A stretch of DNA of 64,000 nt from JAUNBN01 sp036645935 (GCA_036645935.1 JAVXNE010000001.1:1-64000); one strand, 5' to 3'; shown: positions 27,089 to 37,097, counted from the first letter of the stretch. Notes: generated by a model from the letters alone, not told the origin. Numbers and translations: made by a program.

Positions 27089-29235
27089 TATGATGTGGCC
27101 TTGAAGGACGCACTAATTGTGTGATCTGATTGGACGTTGCTGAAAGTATAGGTTGTGACCGCGCCGACAGACGCCCCATCCACCAAAACATCAGCAACTG
27201 CGAATCCCGCATTTGGCGTGATTGTATAGACCAGACTTTGGCTTGAACCGACCAATGAACTCCCAGCAGGCGATAAAGTTCCGTTAGCGTCTGCGCTCGT
27301 CGCTGTTATCGAATATTGTTTAACGGGAGGAGGCGCTGCGTGCGTGACGGTTACGGTGCAACTGACAGTGTCGCCACGGTGGTTGTTTGCGGATATTGTA
27401 ACACTTCCGGTCGCGACACCGGTAACCACTCCGCCTGCAACGGTGGCCTTGGTCGGATCACTTGATTTCCAATCGACACCCTTATTGCTCGCATTCTCCG
27501 GAGTGATCGTCGCGGTCAAGGTGACCGTCTTTCCGACCTCAACCGTTGCGGTCTTGGAGCTTATAATAATTCCGTTTGCCGGAACCTCTCCCGAGCTGAC
27601 CTCGAGGTCAATGACGGTATTGGTGGGAACAAGCGCGCCCGGCTCAATACTTTGTTTGATGACGGTTCCTGCAGGCTCGCTGCTCTCAACAACGGTCACA
27701 GCGCCCTTTTTGAGTCCAAAGCTCGTGATAGTGGTGCTCGCGTTAAAATGCAGCAGCCCGATAAGTTTCGGCACAGTGACGGTTGACGACATCGTGAGCG
27801 TGTTGACGTAGATGGTAACGGTGCTGCCCGACTCCACCTCGCTGCCGACGACCGGCGAGACGTTAACGACCTTGTTCGTCTCAAAGGCCTCTTCGCTCAC
27901 GCTCTCCTGCCGCACCGCGAGATCGAGAGAGCGCAATGTCGTTTTCGCCTCTCCAGAACTCATGCCGACAATGTCTGGTATCGTGACAGTCTGTGTGCCC
28001 TTGCTGATATACAGCGTCACCTCTCCGCTCTCCTTGATCTTTTTGGGAGGCAGCGGACTTTGGTCAAAGACAGTGCCCACTGGGAAATCATTGTTGAATT
28101 CCTCTGTTGCAATAAATTTGAAATTTTTATATTCCGGTGTCGATTGAATACCAGCCCACGTTTTTCCGACAAAGTTAGGCAAATCGGTGTCAAGAGACTC
28201 GCTTTGAAACAGCCCAAACGCAAAAAACAGCAGTGCCGCGGTGCTCACCACGCACGCAGCCGTTATTCCGAGCATCAGTGCGATTGAAAGACTTCCCTTT
28301 TTACGTGAACCTTTTTCTTTTTTCTTCTTCACGGGTTTCACAGTCTTATCAATATACTTTGTGGGCGATGCGTCGTCAGTAAAATATTTATACGCAAAAA
28401 CTATGCTGGGGTTTTTCTTGAAATCGTCTATGTCCCGCAACATCTGCGACGCGCTCTGATAGCGCATGGATGAGTTCTTTGCCATGGCCTTGAGCGTTAT
28501 CTCTTCAAGCGCTTCTGGAATCTCCGGAACGATGTCGCGAGGGCGCTTGGCGTTGTCGGAAATCTGCTTGATTGCAACCGAAACAGCGCTGTCCGAATCA
28601 AACGGAAGCTTTCCCGTGAGCATCTCGTACATCATGATTCCGACACTATATAGATCGGCCTTGGCGTCGGTTATGTCGCCTTTGGCCTGTTCGGGGCTAA
28701 TATAGTGTACCGAGCCTATCGTCTTGTCGGTTATCGTGCGCGTCTCGCTGCGAGAAAACCGAGCTATTCCGAAATCCATCACCTTTATCGAGCCGTCGGC
28801 AAGCAGCATGATGTTTTGCGGTTTAATATCCCTGTGGACAATTCCGCGGTCGTGCGCATGCTGCAACGCGCGCAAAATCTGCACCGTAAAGTGCACGGTG
28901 TCCTTCCACGAAAGCGGCTTGGAGCGGTCAATGTATTCTTTAAGCGTTATGCCATCGATAAATTCCATGACGATATACTGCACCACGTCAGAGAAGTTCA
29001 CGTCAAAAACCTTGACAATGTTGGGGTGAGAGAGCAATCCTATCGCCTTTGATTCGTTTTTGAAACGGCGCACCAGCTCCTCGTTGTCGAGAAACTCCTC
29101 GCGCAATATCTTGACGGCGACTATGCGATCCTCAAGATTGTCCCGAGCCTTGTAAACATTGGCCATCCCGCCGACGCCGATAAGCTCGAGCAGCTCATAT
29201 CTTCCGTCAAGTTTTTTTCCTATATAGTTATCCAT
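27088..29235 (-). CDS. prkC: PASTA-domain Ser/Thr protein kinase with extra Ig-like modules
   Basis: A 715-residue membrane kinase that senses muropeptides and phosphorylates cell-wall and translation proteins. The kinase domain (about 10-275) has the glycine loop LIGVGGMANVYKA, K40 in VAVKIL, HRDIKPQN and DFG. One membrane helix is at about 318-341. Three PASTA repeats follow (about 350-560: PNFVGKTW, IPDIVGMSSGEA, VPKLIGLLH). The tail is unusual: a Big_2-type Ig-like domain (about 563-640, with WKSSDPTKATVAGGVVTGVA) and an InlB-repeat-like domain (about 648-713, GFAVADVLVDGASVGAVTTY). These are adhesion modules that ordinary PrkC lacks. It is co-transcribed with prpC upstream and rsgA downstream. 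Confidence 0.95.
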   Translation of the reverse strand: MDNYIGKKLDGRYELLELIGVGGMANVYKARDNLEDRIVAVKILREEFLDNEELVRRFKNESKAIGLLSHPNIVKVFDVNFSDVVQYIVMEFIDGITLKEYIDRSKPLSWKDTVHFTVQILRALQHAHDRGIVHRDIKPQNIMLLADGSIKVMDFGIARFSRSETRTITDKTIGSVHYISPEQAKGDITDAKADLYSVGIMMYEMLTGKLPFDSDSAVSVAIKQISDNAKRPRDIVPEIPEALEEITLKAMAKNSSMRYQSASQMLRDIDDFKKNPSIVFAYKYFTDDASPTKYIDKTVKPVKKKKEKGSRKKGSLSIALMLGITAACVVSTAALLFFAFGLFQSESLDTDLPNFVGKTWAGIQSTPEYKNFKFIATEEFNNDFPVGTVFDQSPLPPKKIKESGEVTLYISKGTQTVTIPDIVGMSSGEAKTTLRSLDLAVRQESVSEEAFETNKVVNVSPVVGSEVESGSTVTIYVNTLTMSSTVTVPKLIGLLHFNASTTITSFGLKKGAVTVVESSEPAGTVIKQSIEPGALVPTNTVIDLEVSSGEVPANGIIISSKTATVEVGKTVTLTATITPENASNKGVDWKSSDPTKATVAGGVVTGVATGSVTISANNHRGDTVSCTVTVTHAAPPPVKQYSITATSADANGTLSPAGSSLVGSSQSLVYTITPNAGFAVADVLVDGASVGAVTTYTFSNVQSDHTISASFKATS

Positions 29236-29259
29236 TCTCTCCTCCGAAACTGCTGCCTT

Positions 29260-29994
29260 TTATACGCCGAGCACGACTGCCGTGATGTTGTCAAACCCGC
29301 CCGCCTCAACCGCGCGATGGACAAGCTTTTCCGCACTGTCAAAAAAGTCGCTCTCACGCACGATGTCCGCAAGCTCATCGTCGCTCATCATGTTGGTCAG
29401 CCCGTCCGAGCAAACTATGAACAGGTCTCCCTTTACGAGTTTGCACTCGTCATAGTCTATCTTTGTCTGTGCGTCCACACCGAGCGCGCTCGTTATAATG
29501 TTCTTATTGGGGTGGTTGACCGCCTGCTCATGTGTAATCTTGCCGGTGTCGAGCAGCTCCTGCACAATTGAATGGTCATGCGTCAGCGCGCGGACAATCG
29601 TTTTGTTCACGACGTATGCCCTGCTGTCTCCAGAGTGGACAATTTGCGCGAGATTGTTGCGCACAACCGCCATGACGAGTGTCGTGCCCATCGCGGCGCC
29701 CGCATTTTCTCGCTTTGATCGCTCGTAAATCTCCGTGTTTGCTCGTTTGGCCGCTTCGAGCAGAAAGGTCTTGACATCGTCTGCCGTCGTTATATCAGTA
29801 AGCTCGCGCTGAATCTCCCGCTGCAAAAACTGTGCAGCCATTGAACTCGCAAGTCCCCCTCCCGCGACGCCGCCCATCCCGTCGCAGAGCACTATCCAAT
29901 ACGTGTCATCAGACAATCTGCCCGCACGATAGTAATCTTCATTCTCATCGTGGCGGCAACCCGCATCCGTGCTCGCAGTAATTCTCAAGCTCAT
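29260..29994 (-). CDS. prpC: PP2C-type protein phosphatase
   Basis: This 244-residue metal-dependent phosphatase reverses PrkC phosphorylation. Motifs of the PP2C/Stp1 family are present: DAGCRHDENEDYY near the start, VLCDGMGGVAGG at about 34-45, HSGDSRAYV at about 121-129, and FIVCSDGLTNMMSDDEL later, ending GGFDNITAVVLGV, all supplying metal-binding aspartates. ATG overlaps the rlmN stop (ATGA) and the kinase gene starts 24 nt further on, a typical prpC-prkC pair. Confidence 0.96.
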   Translation of the reverse strand: MSLRITASTDAGCRHDENEDYYRAGRLSDDTYWIVLCDGMGGVAGGGLASSMAAQFLQREIQRELTDITTADDVKTFLLEAAKRANTEIYERSKRENAGAAMGTTLVMAVVRNNLAQIVHSGDSRAYVVNKTIVRALTHDHSIVQELLDTGKITHEQAVNHPNKNIITSALGVDAQTKIDYDECKLVKGDLFIVCSDGLTNMMSDDELADIVRESDFFDSAEKLVHRAVEAGGFDNITAVVLGV

Positions 29995-31064
29995 TGGGAA
30001 ATAATCCTTTCAGTATCTGCTACCTTCTCATTGTCTTTTGTCTCAGCTCGCCGTCTCAGTTGTCCGCAAGCCGCATCTATATCCGTTCCGAGAGTCCTTC
30101 TTATCGTTGCATTGGCTCCGCGCGCTTCCAAGACGGCGAGGAAGTTCTCTGCCTGCTGACGCGTTGCACAAAGCGACGGGTCACTTGCTGGATTCACCGG
30201 TATCAGATTAATATGTGCGCCGATTTGCCCTGCTATATCGGCAAGCGCTGCCGCATCCTTTTCAGAATCGTTTTTCCCCGCGATGACGGCATATTCGAGA
30301 CTCACTCGTCGACCCGTAGTCTTGAAATATCTAACGCAGGCGGGAACGAGCTCCCTCAAGGGATATTTCTTATTTATCGGCATTATCAGCGAGCGCTGTG
30401 CGTCGGATGGCGCGTGCAGCGACACCGACAGTGTCAGCTGTCTTCTCTGCAAGGCAAGCTCATCAATTTTGGGGACTATGCCACAGGTGGAGAGCGTTAT
30501 GCCGCGCGCGGCGAGGTTGTATCCCCGAGCGTCAATCACAATATCACAAAAGCGCATCACGTTCTCGAAGTTGTCGAGCGGCTCTCCCATACCCATTAGC
30601 ACGATGCTGTCCGCACGACACTTTGTAAGCTTGCTCACGGCATAGAGCTGCGCCAAAATCTCCCCCGCTGTGAGTGAGCGCACGAGCCCTCCGAGCGTGG
30701 AGGCGCAAAACGCGCACCCCATTGCACAGCCGATCTGCGTGGAAAGACAAACCGACAAACCATGCCGATATTGCATAGCCACCGTCTCAACACGTTGTCC
30801 GTCGGCAAATTCAAATAGGAATTTGCGCGTGCCGTCCTGTGAACTCTGCTCGCATACAGCGCGTGCTCTCGCAATGTGATACTTCTTCGCAAGTTCTTCG
30901 CGCAGCTGCTTGGGAAGATTGCTCATATCGGCAAACTTGCCCACCTGCCGCGCGTGCAACCAATCGAATATCTGCTTTGCGCGATATTCGGGAAGCCCTG
31001 CCTGCCTGAGCTCGGCGGCAAGGTTCGCAAAATCAAGCGATAGTATGTCAGCGCCGATAGTCAT
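29991..31064 (-). CDS. rlmN: Dual-specificity 23S rRNA/tRNA adenine-C2 methyltransferase
   Basis: About 357 residues. It is a radical-SAM enzyme that methylates C2 of A2503 in 23S rRNA and A37 in some tRNAs. The iron-sulfur cluster motif CxxxCxxC is seen as CAMGCAFC, followed by GMGEPLDN, and the C-terminal catalytic cysteine is in TDIDAACGQL. The two-cysteine mechanism of the family therefore looks intact. ATG at 31064 follows the rsmB stop closely; a TTG six codons upstream is less likely. Confidence 0.95.
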   Translation of the reverse strand: MTIGADILSLDFANLAAELRQAGLPEYRAKQIFDWLHARQVGKFADMSNLPKQLREELAKKYHIARARAVCEQSSQDGTRKFLFEFADGQRVETVAMQYRHGLSVCLSTQIGCAMGCAFCASTLGGLVRSLTAGEILAQLYAVSKLTKCRADSIVLMGMGEPLDNFENVMRFCDIVIDARGYNLAARGITLSTCGIVPKIDELALQRRQLTLSVSLHAPSDAQRSLIMPINKKYPLRELVPACVRYFKTTGRRVSLEYAVIAGKNDSEKDAAALADIAGQIGAHINLIPVNPASDPSLCATRQQAENFLAVLEARGANATIRRTLGTDIDAACGQLRRRAETKDNEKVADTERIISQ

Positions 31065-31065
31065 T

Positions 31066-32358
31066 TTAACACATTCTTTCAAAAGTTACCACAAAGAAAC
31101 CCTCTGGATCATCTGCTGTGGGGATTATTTTAGAGTATTTTTCTCCGCTATCTGCCACTATCACGCGAAAATTCGATTGACGAGCCTCAAACTCCTGTGA
31201 CACATCTTCATTTTCGCGACAATCGAGGGTACAAGTCGAATAGACAAGCATCCCGCCCGGTTTCACGCGGTCTGCCCCGCGCTCGAGAATCGCGCGCTGC
31301 GTTTCCCACAGAGAGCTGTCTTTCGCGGGAGGCTTGTAGCGAAGTTCCGGCTTTGACGATATCTCACCATATCCAGAACATGGCACATCGCACAACACCC
31401 TGTCGTAAAGTTCTCCATCATCATATGTGCTCGCGTCGGCGCATTTCGTTTCAACAATGCTAACACCCTCAAGCAACGCCTGTTTTTCCAGCAGCTTGAG
31501 TCGGTTTTCCGAGCGATCAAGCGCGACAATCCGGCCTGTGTTATCCATAATCTGGGCGCACGTGAGGGTCTTTCCGCCGGGAGCCGCACACATATCAAGC
31601 ACGCTCATTCCGGGTTTTGACTTCAGCGCGTGCACCGCGAGCTGCGCCGCCGCGCTTTGCAGCCGCAGCGAACCGTCGCGGAAAGGTGAGCTGTCCAGCC
31701 AGCCCTCACCGTCGATTATGAGCGAATCGGCATGCTCTCCGGGACGCGCTGCAATGCCGAGTGCCGCCAGTTTTTCTGCCACCCGGCTTCCTGTGGTTTT
31801 TATTGTATTCACTCGTGCGCAATTTTTAGGCCTTGCAAAAAACGCATTCATAATTTCTTCGGAGAGCGGACCATATTGCTCGGATATCATTGCGGCGAGA
31901 GGGGCGCACATGGAAAACTGCACAGTGCGCCTTGCATCCTCATCTTTAATATTGGCAATTTCCCGCAAATCAAACGCACCGGCGCGGCGCAGCACCGCAT
32001 TTACAAGCGGGGCAGCCGAACTTTTTTTAAGTGTGCGGCAGAGCTTGACACTCTCGTCCACCGCAGCGCTCACAGGCACCGCATCCATATACAGGCATTG
32101 ATACAGCCCACATCTCAGCGCGGCAAGCACCTCTCGGTCGAGCTTGTCCGGAGATCGAGTGAGGTTTTTTCCGAGAATGTAATCAAGCGTTAGCTTGCGC
32201 TCAAGCGTGCCGTAAAACAGCGCCGCCGCAAAACGCAAATCGCGATGCTCAAGCTCCGCTCCAGGAGCCCTTCGCTTAAAAACAAGGTTGGAGTAACCAC
32301 CCTCTTCGACATCAAGCAGACAGAGCGCCGCAAGCAGACGCGGATTCTGCGCGCTCAA
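31066..32358 (-). CDS. rsmB: 16S rRNA cytosine-967 C5-methyltransferase
   Basis: This 430-residue protein has a NusB-like RNA-binding N-terminal domain (about 1-135) and a SAM-dependent methyltransferase domain. The SAM loop is MCAAPGGKTL, and the catalytic cysteine lies in DVPCSGYGEI with the second cysteine in YSTCTL. It methylates C967 of 16S rRNA. It overlaps the stop region of the metallopeptidase gene upstream by 4 nt and lies almost flush with rlmN downstream. Confidence 0.95.
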   Translation of the reverse strand: MSAQNPRLLAALCLLDVEEGGYSNLVFKRRAPGAELEHRDLRFAAALFYGTLERKLTLDYILGKNLTRSPDKLDREVLAALRCGLYQCLYMDAVPVSAAVDESVKLCRTLKKSSAAPLVNAVLRRAGAFDLREIANIKDEDARRTVQFSMCAPLAAMISEQYGPLSEEIMNAFFARPKNCARVNTIKTTGSRVAEKLAALGIAARPGEHADSLIIDGEGWLDSSPFRDGSLRLQSAAAQLAVHALKSKPGMSVLDMCAAPGGKTLTCAQIMDNTGRIVALDRSENRLKLLEKQALLEGVSIVETKCADASTYDDGELYDRVLCDVPCSGYGEISSKPELRYKPPAKDSSLWETQRAILERGADRVKPGGMLVYSTCTLDCRENEDVSQEFEARQSNFRVIVADSGEKYSKIIPTADDPEGFFVVTFERMC

Positions 32359-33068
32359 TTATCGTCTCGCCGTCCGCCGCCGAAGATAAGCAGCAGCCGA
32401 AGGAGGTTTGCAACCGATACCGCAAGCGCCGCAACATAGGTAAACGCCGCGGCACGCAGCACTTTTTTTGCGCCATAAAGCTCATCCGTGTTTAGCATAT
32501 TCCCCGTTTCAAGAGCCTCAATCGCACGGGTGCTCGCGTTAAACTCGACGGGCAGCGTCACGAGCTGAAAGACAACAGAGAGGCTGAACAGGATGATCCC
32601 GATGAAAACAAGCGGCCGAAATCCGAGAAAATATCCGAGCAATATTGCGGGCCACGACAGCCCCGCACCGAAATTGCAAACGGGTATTATGGCGGTTCTG
32701 AAGCGCATCGGAGCATAATCGTCGGCGTATTGGCAGGCGTGGCCCGCCTCGTGTGCCGCGACTCCCGCCGCAGCTATCGACGGCGACGCAAAGGTTGCGT
32801 CCGACAGTCTGATTACATCATCCCGAGGGTCAAAGTGATCGCTGAGGTTTCCCGAGATACGCTCGATTCTGACATGCTGAAGCCCATGGGCGTCGAGCAC
32901 CTGTCGGGCTGCACCCTCTCCCGTCAGTCCGGACACTGTGCGGAATTTGTTGAATTTTGCAAAAGTGGATTTCACCTTCCACGACGCAAAGAGCGTCACC
33001 AAAAACGCGGGAAGCACCAGCACTAGATACCAGATATCGATGCCGCCGTATCCGTTACCGTAAAACAT
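32355..33068 (-). CDS. YugP-like zinc metallopeptidase (Zn_peptidase_2)
   Basis: A 237-residue integral membrane peptidase. A helix lies at about 12-31, the zinc ligands are in HEAGH at 106-110, and further helices lie at about 127-180 and near the C-terminus. Members of this family are found in Firmicutes between fmt and rsmB, as here; substrates are unknown. The end overlaps rsmB by 4 nt, so it belongs to the same operon. Confidence 0.9.
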   Translation of the reverse strand: MFYGNGYGGIDIWYLVLVLPAFLVTLFASWKVKSTFAKFNKFRTVSGLTGEGAARQVLDAHGLQHVRIERISGNLSDHFDPRDDVIRLSDATFASPSIAAAGVAAHEAGHACQYADDYAPMRFRTAIIPVCNFGAGLSWPAILLGYFLGFRPLVFIGIILFSLSVVFQLVTLPVEFNASTRAIEALETGNMLNTDELYGAKKVLRAAAFTYVAALAVSVANLLRLLLIFGGGRRDDN

Positions 33069-33168
33069 ATTTTAACCGCCTTTCTGTGCGGCAGCAGCCG
33101 TACTCGGCCGCGCACGCAATACTACAATTTGTAATATATCGTTTGACTATTTCGCAAAGCAATTGAAA

Positions 33169-34083
33169 TTACTCAAGAATATCCGAGATTTTCAACCTTT
33201 GCCCGACAGACCATTCTCGCCCCGTCATCTGTCTTGACCCCTCCGGCTTGATTTCAAGCAGCTCAACTGCGCCGCCGCTTGCGGCAACTGTAAGCGGATT
33301 GAGCGAGATAATTTCTCCGCAAGGGGCATTAAACTCGATCGCACGAGATTTTATCACCTTTATTGTTCGACCTGCATAAACAAAAAACGCGTTCGGCCAC
33401 AGCGAAAGCGCGCGAACTTTGTTGAATATATCGCGAGCGTCATCTGTCCAACAAAAGGCACCCTCCTCTTTTTTTAGAGGCGGGGCAAAGCTCGCAAGCT
33501 CGCCACGCTGCGGGGTGCGTGAAATGTCGCCTCGCTCTATTGCATTTGCCGTGCGAGAAAGCAGCTGCGCTCCGCAAACACCGACGCGCGCAAACATTGT
33601 GACCGCGTCGTCGCAATCGGAAACCTCAAGCATAACGCTCTCGATGATGTCTCCGGTGTCAAGACCTTCATCCATATACATAGAGCAGACACCGATTGAG
33701 CGCTCACCGTTCATCAGTGCGCGCTGAATGGGCGCCGCACCGCGATATTTCGGGAGAAGCGAGGCGTGTATGTTGACACACCCGCGCGGCGGTATCTCCA
33801 AAACCTCTTTCGGCAGCAATTTGCCATAGGCGACGACAGCGATCAGCTCCGGAGCGAGATTTCTTATAATCTGAGCGGCAGCACCGTCTCTCAGCGTCGT
33901 GGGCTGAAACACCGGTATCCCCAACTCGAGCGCCGCAAGTTTGACTGCTGGAGCTGTCACCACCGCCTTGCGTCCGACCGGCTTATCCGGCTGGCAAAAC
34001 GCGCCGCATATCTCGTGTTCAAAGGCAAGCGAGCGCAGCATTGTAGCCGCTATTTCGGGCGTGCCCGCAAACAGAATTCTCAT
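33169..34083 (-). CDS. fmt: Methionyl-tRNA formyltransferase
   Basis: A 304-residue enzyme that formylates initiator Met-tRNA with 10-formyl-tetrahydrofolate. The N-terminal Rossmann-like domain carries the catalytic stretch NIHASLLPKYRGAAPIQRA, with the Asp supplied in MDEGLDTGDI. The C-terminal OB-fold domain (about 205-300) binds tRNA. It overlaps the def stop by 4 nt; def removes the formyl group later, and the pair is a common operon. Confidence 0.96.
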   Translation of the reverse strand: MRILFAGTPEIAATMLRSLAFEHEICGAFCQPDKPVGRKAVVTAPAVKLAALELGIPVFQPTTLRDGAAAQIIRNLAPELIAVVAYGKLLPKEVLEIPPRGCVNIHASLLPKYRGAAPIQRALMNGERSIGVCSMYMDEGLDTGDIIESVMLEVSDCDDAVTMFARVGVCGAQLLSRTANAIERGDISRTPQRGELASFAPPLKKEEGAFCWTDDARDIFNKVRALSLWPNAFFVYAGRTIKVIKSRAIEFNAPCGEIISLNPLTVAASGGAVELLEIKPEGSRQMTGREWSVGQRLKISDILE

Positions 34084-34580
34084 TCGTCATCTTCCTCTTG
34101 TTCGGAGAGCATTTCGTCCAGCTCGGATTCGGTGAACACCTTGTCGGCAAAATCCGTAAACAACACGCCATCAAGATGGTCAAGTTCGTGGCAGGCCGCG
34201 CGAGCGGCAAATTCCTCGCACTCAAGTTCAAACCATTTTCCGCTGCGATCCTGCGCGCGAACCTTGACGACGCGCGGACGCATAATCCACGCGCGCTGGT
34301 TCGGGCAGGACAGGCAGCCCTCGAACTCACCGACCTTATCCTCGCTGCGCTCGAGTATTTCCGGATTTATAAGCTCAATGATCTCATCTCCGCGCACGAT
34401 CACGACGGCGCGGCGCAGTATTCCAACCTGCGGCGCTGCCAATCCCGCGCCGTGAGATGCGACCATCGTCTCCCGAAGATCATCCATTAAATCGGATATC
34501 TTTCCGCCGAAATCCGTAACGGGGCGGCACTTTTTGCGCAGCATCTCGTCTTTTCTGCTGAGTACCTTGCGAAGTCCCAT
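34080..34580 (-). CDS. def: Peptide deformylase
   Basis: A 166-residue metalloenzyme that removes the formyl group from nascent proteins. All three motifs are intact: GAGLAAPQ at 44-51, EGCLS at 87-91 with metal ligand C89, and HELDH at 131-135 with two metal histidines and the catalytic glutamate. The acidic C-terminal tail (SEQEEDDE) is short. It is coupled to fmt by a 4-nt overlap. Confidence 0.97.
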   Translation of the reverse strand: MGLRKVLSRKDEMLRKKCRPVTDFGGKISDLMDDLRETMVASHGAGLAAPQVGILRRAVVIVRGDEIIELINPEILERSEDKVGEFEGCLSCPNQRAWIMRPRVVKVRAQDRSGKWFELECEEFAARAACHELDHLDGVLFTDFADKVFTESELDEMLSEQEEDDE

Positions 34581-34624
34581 ATCTGTTTTAACCTTTCTTT
34601 ATTATAGCGGGCTCATGCTGCTCG

Positions 34625-36865
34625 TCAGTTGTCAAGTTCGCCCGCGAAATCCACGAACAGTTTGGCGTGCTTTGCCTCGTCAAGTGTTCTCCACTCGTCC
34701 AGACACTCACGCAGCAACTCCCGAAACTCGCGGTCTCCCCGGCTTTTGAAGACAATTCTATATCGATACAGATCGTTGATGTAGGCGACCCTCATCGGCG
34801 CGGGTCCGAGAATGCGAATCGGCATGCTACGGCGGCTCTTTTGAGCTCGCTCGGCGAGCAGTGCAAACGCCTGTGCGGCGCGGGCGGCATCTGTCTCTCT
34901 CTCCGCAACTGCACCGACACTTGAAATCGCGCAAAACGGCGGGTAGAGATGCGCTTTGCGCGACGCTATCTCGATCGCGTAAAACGCGTCATAGTCCTGC
35001 TTTGCTGCGAGTTTGATCACGTCGCTGTCAGGGTCGAGGGTTTGGATGACAGCCTCGCCTTTTTTGTCCCCTCGCCCACTGCGGCCGACGACCTGCGTCA
35101 ACATGGCAAACGTTCGCTCGCGGGCGCGAAAGCTCGGCATGAGCAAAAGGAGATCGAGACTGAGCACTCCGACAAGTGTTACGTTTGCAAAATCCAGACC
35201 CTTCGCTACCATCTGTGTCCCTATAATTATATCGTACTCCCCGCGCGCAAATTCGCGGAGTCTGTTTTCCAGCCCGTGCTTGCGCGAGGCCGAATCGACG
35301 TCAAGGCGCAACACCCGCGCCGACGGAAAGAGCGTCTCAAGCTCTTCCTCGATTTTCTGCGTGCCGATTCCGGTGTGCTTTATCCGGCCTCCGCACGAGT
35401 CGCAGACGTCGTCGACAGGCAGCGCACGCCCGCAGTAATGACAAAGATAGCAGTTTTTTCCCTTGTGCACGACGAGCGGGGTGTCGCAGCTCGGGCATTT
35501 GACAATTTTCTTGCATGAACAGCACATCGACAGCGTACGGTAACCCCGACGATTGAGCAGCAATATACACTGCTCCCCGCGCTTAAGCCGCGCGTCGATC
35601 TCCTCTTTGAGCCGCAGACTGATATAGTGACTGTTGCCCGCGAGCAGCTCGGCTCGCATATCAACTACATCGACCTTGGGCAGAGGCATATCGCGGTAGC
35701 GCTCGTCCAACCGAACGAGATTGTACGCGCCTGATTGCGCTTTGTAAAAGCTCTCGATGCTCGGAGTTGCCGACGCGAGCAGCAGCTGCGCCCCGTTTTC
35801 CCGAGCGCGAAAGGCGGCGACGGCTCGAGCGTCATAGCGTGGGCTGTGCTCTGAAAGAAAACTGCTCTCCTGCTCCTCATCTATTATTATAACTCCGAGG
35901 GAGCGCACAGGTGCAAAGACCGCCGATCGAGTGCCGACGATGACATCGTATTCCCCGCTTTTGATTCTCTCCCACTGTATCTGCCGCTCGGTATCCGAGA
36001 GCGCGCTGTGAATTATCCCCACACGCGCTCCGAACAGCTCACGCAATCGATATATCATCTGTGTTGCAAGCGCTATCTCTGGAACGAGCACGAGTGCTCC
36101 GCGCTGCTGTGCGACAGCATTTTGTATCAGCTCGATGTATACGAGTGTCTTTCCGCTCGATGTGACGCCGAAAAGCAACGTCGTGTCCGGTTTTGTTTCA
36201 TCCGCCGCAAGTGAGACAAGCTTGTCTGCCGCAGCGCGCTGGGCAGCTGTGAGCGGCGGTATGTCGTGTCGGGCATAGTCGGCATATGTCTCGTCGGGCT
36301 TGACGCGCTCAAAACGTCGAAGTATTGCCTTGTCCGCCAGACGGTCGGCAACAGCGCGTGTCACCCCGAGCGCCTGGGTAATCTGGGATGCCGTTTGTGG
36401 GTTATCCCGCACAAGCTCGCAAACAGCGCGCTGTTTTTCGGTGATCCGCGGCGGCAATGAACCCTCGCGGTACTCATACGCCGTCTCGAGGTGACCCTCG
36501 CCGTGAGATTTGAGTAAATCATCCGCTCCGGCAGTCATTCGGCTGAACTTCGGAAGTATCACCTTCACCGCGTCGGCATAGGTGCAAAATGTCGTCTCTC
36601 TCAGCAACTTCACAAGCCTCATAAGCTCGGGGGTCATCGCGGGTTCTCCGCTCTCGGCATCCAGCAGCTCTTTCAACACTGCGCCGTCCTGTGCTGTCGA
36701 AATATCAAGAATAACGCCCGCACGTGGTCTGCCTGTGCCGAAAGGAACCGTGACACGCGCGCCCACGACCGCTCGCTCACGGAGCGCGTCCGGCACAGCG
36801 TAGCTGTATAGCTTGTCATATTCTAAGGCGGCGTTGTCCACCGCGACCATCACACAGTCACGCAC
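34625..36865 (-). CDS. priA: Primosomal helicase PriA
   Basis: This 3'-5' helicase restarts collapsed replication forks. The GTG at 36865, 9 nt after GGGAGG, gives about 746 residues; the open frame extends upstream into rpoZ. The N-terminal fork-binding domain is followed by Walker A GVTSSGKT and the DEAH-type box IIIDEEQESS. The zinc region has eight cysteines in CCSCKKIVKCPSC and further CYLC, CGRAL, CDSCGG pieces. The C-terminal helicase motifs include GTQMVAKGLDFANV and QVVGRSGRG. The length and motif order are normal. Confidence 0.96.
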   Translation of the reverse strand: MRDCVMVAVDNAALEYDKLYSYAVPDALRERAVVGARVTVPFGTGRPRAGVILDISTAQDGAVLKELLDAESGEPAMTPELMRLVKLLRETTFCTYADAVKVILPKFSRMTAGADDLLKSHGEGHLETAYEYREGSLPPRITEKQRAVCELVRDNPQTASQITQALGVTRAVADRLADKAILRRFERVKPDETYADYARHDIPPLTAAQRAAADKLVSLAADETKPDTTLLFGVTSSGKTLVYIELIQNAVAQQRGALVLVPEIALATQMIYRLRELFGARVGIIHSALSDTERQIQWERIKSGEYDVIVGTRSAVFAPVRSLGVIIIDEEQESSFLSEHSPRYDARAVAAFRARENGAQLLLASATPSIESFYKAQSGAYNLVRLDERYRDMPLPKVDVVDMRAELLAGNSHYISLRLKEEIDARLKRGEQCILLLNRRGYRTLSMCCSCKKIVKCPSCDTPLVVHKGKNCYLCHYCGRALPVDDVCDSCGGRIKHTGIGTQKIEEELETLFPSARVLRLDVDSASRKHGLENRLREFARGEYDIIIGTQMVAKGLDFANVTLVGVLSLDLLLLMPSFRARERTFAMLTQVVGRSGRGDKKGEAVIQTLDPDSDVIKLAAKQDYDAFYAIEIASRKAHLYPPFCAISSVGAVAERETDAARAAQAFALLAERAQKSRRSMPIRILGPAPMRVAYINDLYRYRIVFKSRGDREFRELLRECLDEWRTLDEAKHAKLFVDFAGELDN

Positions 36866-36902
36866 AACACGCCGCCTCCCTTGGGGTCGTATGATATCTG
36901 TC

Positions 36903-37097
36903 TTACCGCTTCTCGACAATTTTGTATTTGTGGGCGCCAAACTCGTCTATTGCGATATTGACGGGCTTATCGTCGAGCATAATTCTCGCGTCCTGTGCCT
37001 CCATTGCAATGTCGCGCGAGCGCTTTGCAATCGCGATGACCAGGCTGTAGGCGCTGTCGCATTCGTTGAGGAGTTTATTTATCTCGGGTTTTAACAT
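36903..37097 (-). CDS. rpoZ: RNA polymerase omega subunit
   Basis: A 64-residue protein that supports RNA polymerase assembly. The conserved core SAYSLVIAIAKRSRDIA is visible. Position between gmk and priA matches the Firmicutes order. Its start overlaps the gmk stop by 7 nt. In Bacillus coaBC follows; here it is absent and priA follows directly. Confidence 0.9.
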   Translation of the reverse strand: MLKPEINKLLNECDSAYSLVIAIAKRSRDIAMEAQDARIMLDDKPVNIAIDEFGAHKYKIVEKR

